A DNA stretch of 64,000 bases from Ryuthela nishihirai (taxonomy: Eukaryota > Arthropoda > Arachnida > Araneae > Heptathelidae), in assembly GCA_038380435.1 (NCBI GenBank), contig JAWZYU010000013.1, positions 10,119,901 through 10,183,900 on the forward strand. The letters run 5' to 3'. The position numbers and the translations under genes were made by a program. The notes beneath the pieces are model-generated. The model made no database searches and was not told where the DNA came from. It was given only the letters and a program-made list of their open reading frames with translations. Of this stretch, positions 1 to 11,518 are shown in pieces; positions within the stretch are counted from its first letter, which is position 1; each line of letters opens with the position of its first letter.

Positions 1-3000
1 ACAAGTTATCACTTTAGAACTTTACTGTGGTGAATGAAGAATAGGAACTGTCCATCAATTAACTGCACGAGAGTAGATAGGGACGACACACTTTTATTCA
101 CAATATATACAGCTACGTGCTGGGGATGAGCTACACTCTGTGGGCCTTTGCTGCTGCAAATATTAATAATGAGGTGGAGAATCGCACACTCTACAAGTTC
201 TCACTTTACAACTTTACTGTGGTGAATGAAGAATAGGAACTGTCCATCAATTAACTGCACGAGAGTAGATAGGGACGACACACTTTTATTAACAATATAT
301 ACAGCTACGTGCTGGGGATGAGCTACACTCTGTGGGCCTTTGCTGCTGCAAATATTAATAATGAGGTGGAGAATCGCACACTCTACAAGTTCTCACTTTA
401 CAACTTTACTGTGTTAAATGAAGAATAGGAACTGTCCATCAATTAACTGCACGAGAGAAGATAGGGACGACACACTTTTATTCACAATATATACAGCTAC
501 GTGCTGGGGATGAGCTCCACTCCGTGGGCCTTTGCTGCTGCAAATATTAATAATGAGGTGGAGAAACGCACACTCTACAAGTTCTCACTTTACAGCTTTA
601 CTGTGGTGAATGAAGAATAGGAACTGTCCATCAATTAACTGCACGAGAGTAGATAGGGACGACACACTTTTATTCACAATATCTACAGATACGTGCTGGG
701 GATGAGCTCCACTCTGTGGGCCTTTGCTGCTGCAAATATTAATAATGAGGTGGAGAATTGCACACTCTACAAGTTCTCACTTTACAGCTTTACTGTGTTG
801 AATGAAGAATAGGAACTGTCCATCAATTAACTGCACGAGAGTAGATCGGGACGACACACTTTTATTCACAATATATACAGCTACGTGCTGGGGATGAGCT
901 CCACTCCGTGGGCTTTTGCTGCTGCAAATATTAATAATGAGGTGGAGAATCGCACACTCTACAAGTTCTCACTTTACAACTTTACTGTGGTGAATGAAGA
1001 ATAGGAACTGTCCATCAATTAACTGCAGAGAGTAGATAGGGACGACACACTTTTATTCACAATATATACAGCTACGTGCTGGGGATGAGCTCCACTCCGT
1101 GGGCCTTTGCTGCTGCAAATATTAATAATGAGGTAGAGAATCGCACACTCTACAAGTTCTCACTTTACAACTTTACTGTGTTGAATGAAGAATAGGAACT
1201 GTCCATCAATTAACTGCACGAGAGAAGATAGGGTACGACACACTTTTATTCACAATATATACAGCTACGTGCTGGGGATGAGCTCCACTCTGTGGGCCTT
1301 TGCTGCTGCAAATATTAATAATGAGGTGGAGAATCGCACACTCTACAAGTTCTCACTTTACAACTTTACTGTGTTGAATGAAGAATAGGAACTGTCCATC
1401 AATTTACTGCACGAGAGTAGATAGGGATGACACACTTTTATTCACAATATATACAGCTACGTGCTGGGGATGAGCTCCACTCCGTGGGCCTCTGCTGCTG
1501 CAAATATTAATAATGAGGTGGAGAATCGCACACTCTACAAGTTCTCACTTTACAACTTTACTGTGTTAAATGAAGAATAGGAACAGTCCATCAATTAACT
1601 GCACGAGAGTAGATAGGGACGACACACTTTTATTCACAATATATACTGCTACGTGCTGGGGATGAGCTCCACTCCGTGGGCCTTTGCTGCTGCAAATATT
1701 AATAATGAGGTGGAGAAACGCACACTCTACAAGTTCTCACTTTACAACTTTACTGTGGTAAATGAAGAATAGGAACTGTCCATCAATTAACTGCACGAGA
1801 GTAGATAGGGACGACACACTTTTATTCACAATATCTACAGATACGTGCTGGGGATGAGCTCCACTCCGTGGGCCTTTGCTGCTGCAAATATTAATAATGA
1901 GGTGGAGAAACGCACACTCTACAAGTTCTCACTTTACAACTTTACTGTGGTGAATGAAGAATAGGAATTGTCCATCAATTAACTGCACGAGAGTAGATAG
2001 GGACGACACACTTTTATTCACAATATCTACAGATACGTGCTGGGGATGAGCTCCACTCCGTGGGCCTTTGCTGCTGCAAATATTAATAATGAGGTGGAGA
2101 ATTGCACACTCTACAAGTTCTCACTTTACAGCTTTACTGTGTTGAATGAAGAATAGGAACTGTCCATCAATTAACTGCACGAGAGTAGATCGGGACGACA
2201 CACTTTTATTCACAATATATACAGCTACGTGCTGGGGATGAGCTCCACTCCGTGGGCTTTTGCTGCTGCAAATATTAATAATGAGGTGGAGAATCGCACA
2301 CTCTACAAGTTCTCACTTTACAACTTTACTGTGGTGAATGAAGAATAGGAACTGTCCATCAATTAACTGCACGAGAGTAGATAGGGACGACACACTTTTA
2401 TTCACAATATATACAGCTACGTGCTGGGGATGAGCTCCACTCCGTGGGCCTTTGCTGCTGCAAATATTAATAATGAGGTAGAGAATCGCACACTCTACAA
2501 GTTCTCACTTTACAACTTTACTGTGTTGAATGAAGAATAGGAACTGTCCATCAATTAACTGCACGAGAGAAGATAGGGTACGACACACTTTTATTCACAA
2601 TATATACAGCTACGTGCTGGGGATGAGCTCCACTCTGTGGGCCTTTGCTGCTACAAATATTAATAATGAGGTGGAGAATCGCACACTCTACAAGTTCTCA
2701 CTTTACAACTTTACTGTGTTGAATGAAGAATAGGAACTGTCCATCAATTAACTGCACGAGAGTAGATAGGGACGACACACTTTTATTCACAATATATACA
2801 GCTACATGCTGGGGATGAGCTCCACTCCGTGGGCCTTTGCTGCTGCAAATATTAATAATGAGGTGGAGAATCGCACACTCTACAAGTTCTCACTTTACAA
2901 CTTTACTGTGTTGAATGAAGAATAGGAACTGTCCATCAATTAACTGCACGAGAGTAGATAGGGACGACACACTTTTATTCACAATATATACAGCTACGTG

Positions 3001-3668
3001 CTGGGGATGAGCTCCACTCCGTGGGCCTTTGCTGCTGCAAATATTAATAATGAGGTGGAGAATCGCACACTCTACAAGTTCTCACTTTACAACTTTACTG
3101 TGTTGAATGAAGAATAGGAACTGTCCATCAATTAACTGCACGAGAGTAGATAGGGACGACACACTTTTATTCACAATATATACAGCTACGTGCTGGGGAT
3201 GAGTTCCACTCCGTGGGCCTTTGCTGCTGCAAATATTAATAATGAGGTGGAGAATCGCACACTCTACAAGTTCTCACTTTACAACTTTACTGTGTTGAAT
3301 GAAGAATAGGAACTGTCCATCAATTAACTGCACGAGAGTAGATAGGGACGACACACTTTTATTCACAATATATACAGCTACGTGCTGGGGATGAGCTCCA
3401 CTCCGTGGGCCTTTGCTGCTGCAAATATTCATAATGAGGTAGAGAATCGCACACTCTACAAGTTCTCACTTTACAACTTTACTGTGTTGAATGAAGAATA
3501 GGAACTGTCCATCAATTAACTGCACGAGAGAAGATAGGGGCGACACACTTTTATTCACAATATATACAGCTACGTGCTGGGGATGAGCTCCACTCCGTGG
3601 GCCTTTGCTGCTGGAAATATTAATAATGAGGTGGAGAATCGCACACTCTACAAGTTCTCACTTTACAA
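1..3668 (-). repeat. 192-bp satellite array, about 19 copies, with 7-unit higher-order blocks
   Basis: A landmark motif (ATAGGAACTGTCCATC) recurs at 41, 233, 425 and 617, giving a 192-bp period that continues to about 3668. Units differ by a few percent. Rare variants recur about 1345 bp apart: AGATCGGG near 845 and 2190, GGGTACGACAC near 1212 and 2557, and ATCTACAGAT near 680 and 2025. This shows a seven-monomer higher-order repeat. 192 is a multiple of three and each unit keeps a TAG, so the array is not coding. A diverged single unit in reverse orientation at 42679-42866 carries an AATAAA and ends in CA like an LTR 3' end. The array is therefore inferred to be an amplified piece of an LTR-like element reading on the minus strand. 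It runs off the left edge. Confidence 0.95.
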
Positions 3669-4051
3669 ACTTCAAACTTGGCGAAAGGATAACCAACCTT
3701 TGCCTACACTGTGGTTCCTCTGAATCCCCAAAAATAAAAAGACAGATTCTCCAAGAATATCGATTCCCTCTTTGAATCACACCCTCACTTCAAGGGTTTC
3801 TTTGAGAAAGGCGGCGTCCCTTTGACGCGTGTCCAAGTGAGCTCTTCGCTTGACAGCTACGCACAGACCAATGTTTCAAATCTACCGCCTAGCCTCGTCG
3901 CTGCACTAGCGCCCCTAGGATAGTCATTTATGGCCATAAACAACTTCTGGCATTTCAACTTCTGGCCATAAACAACTGCTGGCAACTTTTGCCATGCATC
4001 TTCAACAAGCAGCAAGCTTCAGACTCGAAAACAACGAGTCATCCCGGCACA
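3669..4051 (-). mobile_element. Unique part of the LTR-like element next to the satellite
   Basis: Read on the minus strand, this stretch matches 42338-42690 on the plus strand. Shared landmarks include GGCGAAAGGATAA, TTTGACGCGTGTC and AGCAAGCTTCAGACTCGAAA (reverse complements with a few changes at 42338-42690). Homology fades near 4051, where the reverse strand reads TGTGCC, a plausible LTR start. The stretch joins directly to the last satellite unit, so satellite and unique sequence are one element. The short direct repeat TGGCCATAAACAACT occurs twice near 3930-3985. No coding capacity is seen. Family assignment is uncertain. Confidence 0.75.
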
Positions 4052-6419
4052 AACATTTCCAAGAACACATAAAAATATATACAATAATAAAATACAACAA
4101 AATATATAAATAATAAATAAATAATATACAATAAATAATTATATTATAATACAATAAATAAATAAATATAAAATTCGAGGGACATGACACTGGTCTTTCT
4201 ATCGGAAACACATGCTAAAAAGCAGAAAACTCTTGCGACATATCACGGTACGTTTCATTCCCCCCCCCCTCACTGAAATCTCTTCCTTTTCTACTGACCT
4301 TCCTCTCCGCTTTCCCTTGTCTCAAGGAGCATTGCTCTTCCCCCTTTTCCCTCTGAAAGACATTTCATTTTTGTTTCCTCCCCTCATCTTTCCCTCTGCG
4401 GTTTCCCAGTTTTGGTATTTTTTTTTTATAAAACGCTCTTCCTACTCCAATGCTTGTTCCCCTTACACCTTCCGCACTTTTTTTTCTGTTTCATTTTAAA
4501 ACTTCTCCGTTTCATTAGAAGTTTTCTCTTCCATCTCCTTTTACCCTTCATCCCCCCTTCCCCACTTACAGCCCTCTTCTCGTTCCCAAGACACCATCTG
4601 CTTCCAGCCATTTCGGTCTGATACAATTTACGACCGCCAACCCTCCCATTTTATTGTTCTTTCCCTCCGAGCGTTCCTTCCTCCTTTCACCGAAAGCTCC
4701 AGGTATTTATGCCTGTCTTTATCATAACGCGTCATTTATGCCTAATACGGCGTAACTCTTTGACGTAAATTAGTTCTGCAGAAATATCGCGAGAGCCTTC
4801 TGACGGGCGTCCACCGAGGAGACCGTAAGATGCATGTTTATAGAGCTATAAAATTGGCGTCTGTCTCCTCCTCTGACCCCGATGCATTGCCCCGTTGAGA
4901 AAATGAAAGAGGAATAAAATATTTATAAGCACTAAACGTTTTGCGAATGTTTCGATATATCTTTGCGTTACGCTTCGCTGGCCATATGTTTCATGAGGAT
5001 CTTTAGAGGTTGCTCGTGCAAGATGTCTCGGGTATAGTTTGTCGTATCCGTTTTATGGCTGCAACAACAACCTATTGGTCTGTCCTTTTTTTTCAATCTT
5101 AGTAAATGATTGCAAAAAATGCAAAGATTTACGGCGGAAAATTGGCCCGGGGATGCGTTTTCACGAGCTCCTAGTACACACGAAAGTATCTTTATACCGC
5201 GAAAAAAAAAAGATCTGATGATTTTCGTTTCGCGCCATCCAGGTGCGCTCCGGATATTGGCAGACGCTGATCGGCGAGGGTCTTTATCTCCGAAAATATC
5301 TGCTTTGGTCTCGCTCTGCGAGCTTCGTGAATTTAACCGTTTGGTAAATGTTTGCAAGCGAAACCTGTTCGGGAATCACCATCATCGAGCACGAAGAGAT
5401 GAGAAAGGAGCATCCAGAAAGTTTTTAACTAGTAAGATCTTTAAAATTCCATTAACATCGGTGAAAGGACATTTGACTTGAACATGACAGAATATTTTGA
5501 AGATTAATTTCTTGAAATTTGCGACTCGATATTCGTGATACATCCTCCTCTTCCTTCTCCGGTAACATACTGTCCCCCCCCCCCGCTACAGTTCCAGCGT
5601 CTCCTCCCTGTACTCATGCCACCTGATGAATTGAAGTCAATTCTATTTTAATTGATGCAAAATGATGCTCAACATCAATTGCTGACTTTGCAAACCAAGA
5701 CCCCCTTCCCCTCGGTCTATGTCACATGAGCAGTGAGCCTCTGTTCTAAAACAACGGAATTCCATCAAGGAAATGAATTCAAATGAATTCCTCTCATCAG
5801 AGATAAAAATTTGTTTCTTTTGTTATGAACACGATTTTGAGTATGAAGCAAAATCATGTTCCAGAATAACGGATCATCTGGTTATTGCAGATTTCATTTC
5901 AATCCTTTATTGGCTGCAGACATAAAGACCGAAGTTGACGTGAAGACGATGGCGACCTCTTGTAATCCTGAGCGTCAGTTGATCTTGGGATGAAAGGTTT
6001 GTGATACTATGACGATACGTGCATCGTTGCGAGGATTAGGGAAGCGTGATCTTTGCGAATAAAAAAAACCCGCCTTGAATGGGAATTAATGCCATCACTG
6101 AAGACTGAATTAGAATGTCCGATTCCACTTGAATTAGCCCCACAAATATGCAGTTAGGAAGCATCATCCCCTCTTTTTTTTTTTTTTTCATTTTTCTAGA
6201 GTTGTGTGTGAATCCAAACTTACAAAAGAATTCTTAACTTTTCTTCTTTCCTCTTAGCCTTCTCACACGCACCGAGATGTTTTTTTCCCCCTTTCATTTT
6301 GAAGACCTTCTTTTCTTTTATTTCCCTCTGACATATTAAAGTCACGCAAACATTGTCTTCTCAGCATTCTTCTTCACAAAGAAGAGATAACAAAAAGCTC
6401 CTCCCCCCATCTCCCCCTT
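4052..6419. other. Non-coding stretch with AT-rich and polypyrimidine tracts
   Basis: 4063-4175 is an A/T low-complexity tract built of ATAAATA-type words. 4247-4700 is strongly pyrimidine-rich on the plus strand, with CCCCCCCCCC near 4261, and is the sole reason for the overlapping short frames there. The remainder is unique-looking AT-rich DNA with homopolymer runs (C8 or more near 5575, T15 near 6175). I see no gene, RNA gene or known repeat. Confidence 0.6.
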
Positions 6420-6930
6420 CAGAATCTTGCAGCGCGTTGTTCGGTCTGACACCCCGTCACATTCGGTTCGGCGCGCAGGCAGTGCGTTCTTTATGCTCAT
6501 TTCCTCCTGATTGACGGTCCTATTAAAGCTGCTGTGTCGGTCTCGCGCCCCCTCTCGCGTTTCCGCAGCGGGATCCACTCACGCCGTGGCGGGCCAACTG
6601 GCCGCTGTCATGCCAGCACGCCATAAACGTGTCACGCGGCATGCGCCGTTTCATCTGTCACCATCGGTGGGCCGAGCGAGCTCTCGCTCGCACGCACGCT
6701 GCACGTCGCATGACAGCAGAATCTACATCATACCAGTTGCTAGGAGCAACAGCTGGTCATCCGGAGGAAGTTTGTCTGGGCGCGCGGCGAGCTGTAATAG
6801 ATGTCACAGGCGAATTAAACGGGACTAGTTTAAATGTTTCTTGGAGCTCGAGGAAGGAACGAGACTGCACTGCAGCCGCCACATATCGGTGCAGACACGT
6901 GTAACGGGCACCGGTGCGCACCTCGCACGC
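6420..6930. promoter_or_regulatory. GC/CpG-rich island with palindromic X-box-like motif
   Basis: Base composition shifts abruptly to GC-rich with many CpGs, in contrast to the AT-rich surroundings. At 6736-6750 lies GTTGCTAGGAGCAAC, a perfect inverted repeat of six-base arms around AGG. This resembles the RFX X-box (GTNRCC, 0-3 bases, RGYAAC). It sits inside a wider imperfect palindrome from ACCAG to CTGGT. Overlapping open frames on both strands look like a by-product of the high GC. It could be a promoter, an enhancer or an undetected exon. No splice-supported coding exon was recognised. Confidence 0.4.
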
Positions 6931-7811
6931 ACAAAAGGCTTTATGGTCGAGGGAAATGTCCGACAGGATCATTGGGGAACGGCGTGGGGGGAAGCAAACC
7001 ATTGAAACGAGATGAGAGGCAATTCATGCTAGGAGCATTTGCCTAGAGACTGGAGGAGATCAAACTTTAAGGCTCTTGTGTCCGAAGAATTTCAAAACTA
7101 AAATTACACAGGAGACGTTTTCAAAATAAATTCTTCATATTCAATGTTTTTTTATCGGGGTGGTTGAATAATTTGAAGCAGAGAAACGAGTGCATCATGC
7201 TTTCCTTATGTCGAGTGGCAGCGGTCGGAGAATATCTCGTCAGGTTCATAAACGAATGAAGGGAAGCGTATTGCTTCATTCGTTTATTCGATTCATTACT
7301 TCCGACGTTGATGGTAAAAAAAGTAAAAACTCCAATTTTAAATCTCTTGACGAAGAGAGAAATGATTGGCCTTGAGTTAAGGTTTCATCGAGATATTTAT
7401 CTTCTATAGTTCAATCTGCACATGAATTGTAAGAATAGTGAAAATTTCACAAATAAGTTAGACATTGACTCACTGGCAGATACTTTCGGAAATTGATCCG
7501 ATGGTAATGTTCTTTACAAACCATTATCCACTGACCCACTAACAACAATCGTTCAGAAAATGATCCATTGATGCACTGGTAGATTCTCTCAAAAGCGAAC
7601 CACTGGTTGCATATTTTTTAAACATTGAGGCACCAACACAATAAGAAAGGTTGAAGTTTTAGTTTCCTTTCATTTTTCATTCTACGATCACACTTCGAGT
7701 TCATTCTGCACAATTGCATTTCCTAAATTCACTTTCGATATTTCCATAACATGAGCAATGTTTAGCGGTAAGAAAAATATGGAAATGTTATTTTTGATGT
7801 AAAACAATAAG
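6931..7811. other. Unique AT-rich non-coding stretch
   Basis: No recognisable gene or repeat. Short frames here lack any protein-like pattern. The phrase ATTGATCCGATGGTAATG and neighbouring CCACTGACCCACT-like words near 7460-7610 hint at weak degenerate repetition (roughly 60-70 bp spacing), too diverged to call. Confidence 0.45.
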
Positions 7812-8064
7812 GGTTGGATCATTTCACCTGAGTGGAACTTTTTTACACACAAAGGGCAAAACAGTCAAGTCACAAGGACCCTAAAGGGTCAGAGATGGTA
7901 GGAGAAGGGAGCCCACCGGATGGCCTTTAGTCTCTGCATGCAAAGTTGTGGCTTTTCTGCATCCTGGTCGACGTTTTAACGTCCCATTGGAAGGACAGCT
8001 GCCTTTCCAAACCCAGTGATGTACCCTTTTTCATCGAGCAGGGTGAGAAATAAATCTCAACAAA
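7812..8064 (-). mobile_element. Old truncated copy of SINE family 1
   Basis: On the plus strand it begins with a diverged SINE tail (TTTCACCTGAGTGGAACTTT), then the AAAGGGTCAGAGA block, CGTTTTAACGTCCCATTGGA and ends at GAGAAATAAATCTCAACA. These correspond in order to the body of the better copies at 47476-47860 and 59011-59400. The tRNA-like head is missing and there are several deletions. Clearly older than the copies with intact target duplications. Confidence 0.75.
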
Positions 8065-9159
8065 TTTTTCACAGAGGCTCGGAAGGATATTATATTTGTC
8101 TCGAAAAAAGCATCTTATGAAGCGATCTTTCACTTCCTACATCTCTTTCGCATTGGCAGGCTTTCTTCAAGTGTTTCTTTTTTATTTTTTCAAAGAGAAA
8201 ATATTTGGGGCCAAATCAAACATCAAGGATGTCCTAAAACTTCAAATTTTAATTTTTAATGGCGCCTTTCGTTAAATTTTCTGTATGTGGGCTCCATTTT
8301 TGTCGTGCTCCATAAACATCATTTCCGATAACTGCCGTCGACATTTGTTCCAAGGCCTTAATTCGTTTTTTATCAAGCTTGAATGCATCATGTTTCCGAT
8401 ATTTCTGCTTTCTTCATAAAAATAACCCCATTTTTTTCTCAAGAAGCCGCAAAGCTTTCCTTCCGATTTTTCAGTGCGCGGCTTTCTGTTCTTTTGGTAT
8501 TCTTGATTATATCATTCCATATCGGGGTGAAACGATGCAGCAAATATTCAACCCTCTTCGTAGTTTGATCTAAAAGATAACTTCCTATTTTTTTTTTGTA
8601 CCTCTTAAGTAAAGGAAGAAGCAAGTGTTCTTCCTTCCGTGTTCTTGGGGTAAGCTATTTGCAATCCGTTCGCAACACACTCTTCAGTAAAGAATGCTTT
8701 CATGAACAATGGCTGTGAATTATTTCAACACCCACTTTCATTATTTCACTAATCTGCTTTAATGCAGCCCTGCATTTTCCTTATATCGCAGCATTAATCG
8801 ATTCCCTGTTCTATTTCGTTATGACATTAATTACCGAGATTTTTCTTGCTATAACGAAACATTCTAACTACTTCTTTCAAAGAGATTTTTAATATCTTTT
8901 AAAAAACCCTATCGTTCTCACAAACAGTTATCATAATCTTCGACCTTGTTTAAATTTCTGATGATTTTACATTTTCTGCATTTGAAAACCATATCAGAGA
9001 CCATTTGCAAAAACTAGGTGCGTGTTCCTGGTTTGGTAGCCATCTTGAAAGTGAATTAGTGCTGCCAGATATTAATATAATTTTGACTATCCTCGGTTAA
9101 TATTTATTTAAAAATATGATTTTTTCCCTATCTAGAAAATATTGATATCTCTCACTTCC
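8065..9159. other. Unique AT-rich non-coding stretch
   Basis: No gene, RNA gene or known repeat seen. Overlapping short frames at about 8380-8620 occupy the same bases on both strands and show no domain pattern. Confidence 0.45.
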
Positions 9160-9445
9160 CCGCAAATGTAACAGAAACTATTAACACAGTTACGAGGCAT
9201 CGCTACTGCTGGATTAAAACTGCAAGGATCATTTGTGTTGTACTTATGACTCAGGGATAAATGGGAGTCGCTCTTGCTTACGTACGAGATGTCGCTTACA
9301 ACTAACGATTGCATCAGCTTTTGTCCGCGATCGTAAAGCCGCGATGTCATGACTCAACTACATTGCATCGGACAATGATGCAATACCTCCGGGGGTTGTG
9401 TGTATGGCGGGCTGATGCAATACAACGCAATATGTTGCAATCTGG
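9160..9445. promoter_or_regulatory. Cluster of bZIP-type sites (C/EBP-ATF and AP-1-like)
   Basis: Three exact copies of TGATGCAAT (one inverted) lie at 9308-9316, 9376-9384 and 9413-9421. A one-mismatch copy is at 9362-9370, and a related GTTGCAAT is near 9434. Two exact TGACTCA words (AP-1 consensus) are at 9247-9253 and 9350-9356. TGATGCAAT is the known composite half-C/EBP, half-ATF element. This density in under 200 bp is not explained by a tandem repeat, since flanks and spacings differ. Inferred to be an enhancer-like element. No linked gene is visible. Confidence 0.45.
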
Positions 9446-10357
9446 AGTTTAAAATACAGCGTTGCAAAATGGTTACCTATGTACTCACTGCGGACTCAGT
9501 CGTTTATATATGACCATCTCTGTCTCTCCTAGACAAGAGCCAATAGACAAATTGTATTCTCATTTTCATGTTCATCACCTCGAAATTAGTAAAGATTGGC
9601 TACTTTCATTTCAAAGCCTTTTTCTGTGTTGCGAGTGTTATCATTTGTTTAGTAAGGTTCTAAAAAATTACATTTTGAAACTAGATAATATGAAAACTTT
9701 TCTGCATTAAAATTCCAGAACTGTATATATACATAAGGCATATATTGAATTTTACATTTCTTTAATTGCACACTTTCTGGATTACGATAAATTTTATTCG
9801 CATTTTCATTTTGTTTCCGTGTTTCTTTTCTGTTTATTTGCTTTAATATTTTTTGTCTTTTTTGTGTATTTTCTTCAATGTCATGTCTGATGCTTGCCAT
9901 TTAAACTGTTTCTGTGGGGAGATTTCACGAACGATTCTACTCGTATAAAAAGGATTTTGAGATCTAGAAAAACATAAGGTGAAATAAAAATACTACTACT
10001 ACTTCTTGAACAGCCTTCGAATATTAAAAAAGAAACGAAAAAAAAAACTTGAGACGTTTTTGCGGCTACCGCATGACATTGAAATACTTATTAGCCAGAC
10101 ATTGGCATATAATAGAGATATTAAGAAATGTTTTCATCTCGCGGCTGTAGCAGAGGGATGTTTCCGATTACTCTGCCGTTGCAGTGGCCACGATCTCATT
10201 ACTTTGCGGTCGTTATTTATAAAAGATGACACCTTCTTTGAGGTCTTATCAGTGCATGGAGGTTTCGGATTAAGCATTACTTAAATGTTAACCATTTATT
10301 TCGATTTGAGGGGCATCGTGCTTTAAGTGGAATAACTCGATGTCAGACTAATTATCA
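9446..10357. other. AT-rich non-coding stretch
   Basis: Low-complexity T-rich and A-rich sequence, including an ACTACTACTACTT run near 9990. The 92-codon frame at 10006-10284 has no recognisable domain and starts in an A-run; I do not support it as a gene. Confidence 0.45.
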
Positions 10358-10652
10358 CACTTTAATAGGGACAATATCTGAAGAACAAAGCATCTCCCTG
10401 TTATTAAAATGGGGGACAACCTCTGAAGAACAGAGCATCTCCTTATTAAAAGGGGAACAACATCTGAAGACAGAGCATCTCCTTGTTATTAAAATGGGAA
10501 TAATCCCTGAAGCACAAAACATCTCCTTATTATTAAAATGGGAATAATCTCTGAAGAACAGAACATCTCCTTGTTAATAAAATGGGGACAATCTCTGAAG
10601 AACAGTGCATCTCCTCCTTATTAAAATGGAGACAACCTCTGAAGAACAGAGC
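10358..10652. repeat. 44-bp minisatellite, left part
   Basis: Tandem units of the type CTGAAGAACAGAGCATCTCC...ATTAAAATGGGGACAAC, roughly 44 bp, six to seven copies with indels. The array continues at 11051 after a SINE insertion. Left-hand units are more diverged than right-hand ones. Confidence 0.9.
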
Positions 10653-11050
10653 TTTTTTTGTTGTGTTGTTTTACCTCTGAGCGGCACTTTTTTGCACACC
10701 ATAGGCTAAATGGCCAGGTCACATGGACCCCGAAGGCTCAGAGAAGGTTGGGGGAGGGGACCCACTGGAACAGCTGTTGGGAGACAGATGGTAGCCTCCC
10801 GTCAAGGCCATCCAGCGTGTTCTTTAACGTGCACAGGGTATGGCTCTCCCGCACACGGGGCCACGGCTTAACGTCCCATCCGACGGACGGCGGCCTTTCC
10901 AAGCCCATCGGTGTCCCCTACTGACCGTGGGCAGGGCGGGGAATTTTGCGGAGATAAATCTCAACGCTGACTCAGCTGGGACTCGAACCTGGGAACTACA
11001 TATAACTAGCCTTTCGCGCTACCGACTGAGCCACCCCCCCCCCCGCCCCA
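10653..11050 (-). mobile_element. SINE family 1, full-length copy inside the minisatellite
   Basis: tRNA-derived SINE of about 398 bp on the minus strand. The head, read in reverse, has an A-box-like GTGGCTCAGTCGGTAG and a B-box-like GGTTCGAGTCCC, as in a tRNA-Lys-like gene. The body has no coding function, and the tail ends TAAAACAACACAACAAAAAAA. Exact 11-bp target duplications AAGAACAGAGC flank it at 10642-10652 and 11051-11061, and both are part of the minisatellite unit. The insertion therefore followed formation of the array. Open frames across it are shared by all copies and are not genes. Confidence 0.93.
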
Positions 11051-11518
11051 AAGAACAGAGCATCTCCTTGTTAATAAAATGGAGATAATCTCTGAAGAAC
11101 AGAGCGTCTCCTTCTTATTAAAATGGAGATAATCTCTGAAGAACAGAGCGTCTCCTTCTTACTAAAATGGAGATAATCTCTGAAGAACAGAGCGTCTCCT
11201 TCTTATTAAAATGGAGACAATCTCTGAAGAACAGAGCGTCTCCTTCTTACTAAAATGGAGACAATCTCTGAAGAACAGAGCGTCTCCTTCTTATTAAAAT
11301 GGAGACAATCTCTGAAGAACAGAGCGTCTCCTTCTTATTAAAATGGAGACAATCTCTGAAGAACAGAGCGTCTCCTTCTTACTAAAATGGAGACAATCTC
11401 TGAAGAACAGAGCATCTCCTTCTTATTAAAATGGAGACAACCTCTGAAGAACAGAGCGTCTCCTTCTTATTAAAATGGAGACAACTTCTGAAGAACAGAG
11501 CGTCTCCTAATTAAAAAG
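11051..11518. repeat. 44-bp minisatellite, right part
   Basis: About ten near-identical 44-bp units (CTCTGAAGAACAGAGCGTCT plus CCTTCTTATTAAAATGGAGA plus CAAT). Variation is mostly C/T or A/G exchange at fixed sites (TTACTAAA versus TTATTAAA, GAGATAAT versus GAGACAAT). The array decays into unique sequence after GCGTCTCCTAATTAAA. Confidence 0.95.

Noticed and set aside
1185..2733. Two 67-codon frames in the satellite (1185-1388 and 2530-2733) with almost the same protein
   Set aside because: They exist only because two units at equivalent higher-order positions carry the same one-base insertion (GGGTACG). All other units have stops, and the unit length is a multiple of three with a fixed TAG.
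10658..11088. Frames recurring in several SINE copies (10658, 20769, 33804, 47406, 59085)
   Set aside because: All derive from the same SINE sequence; their length reflects its GC-rich body. SINEs have no coding function.
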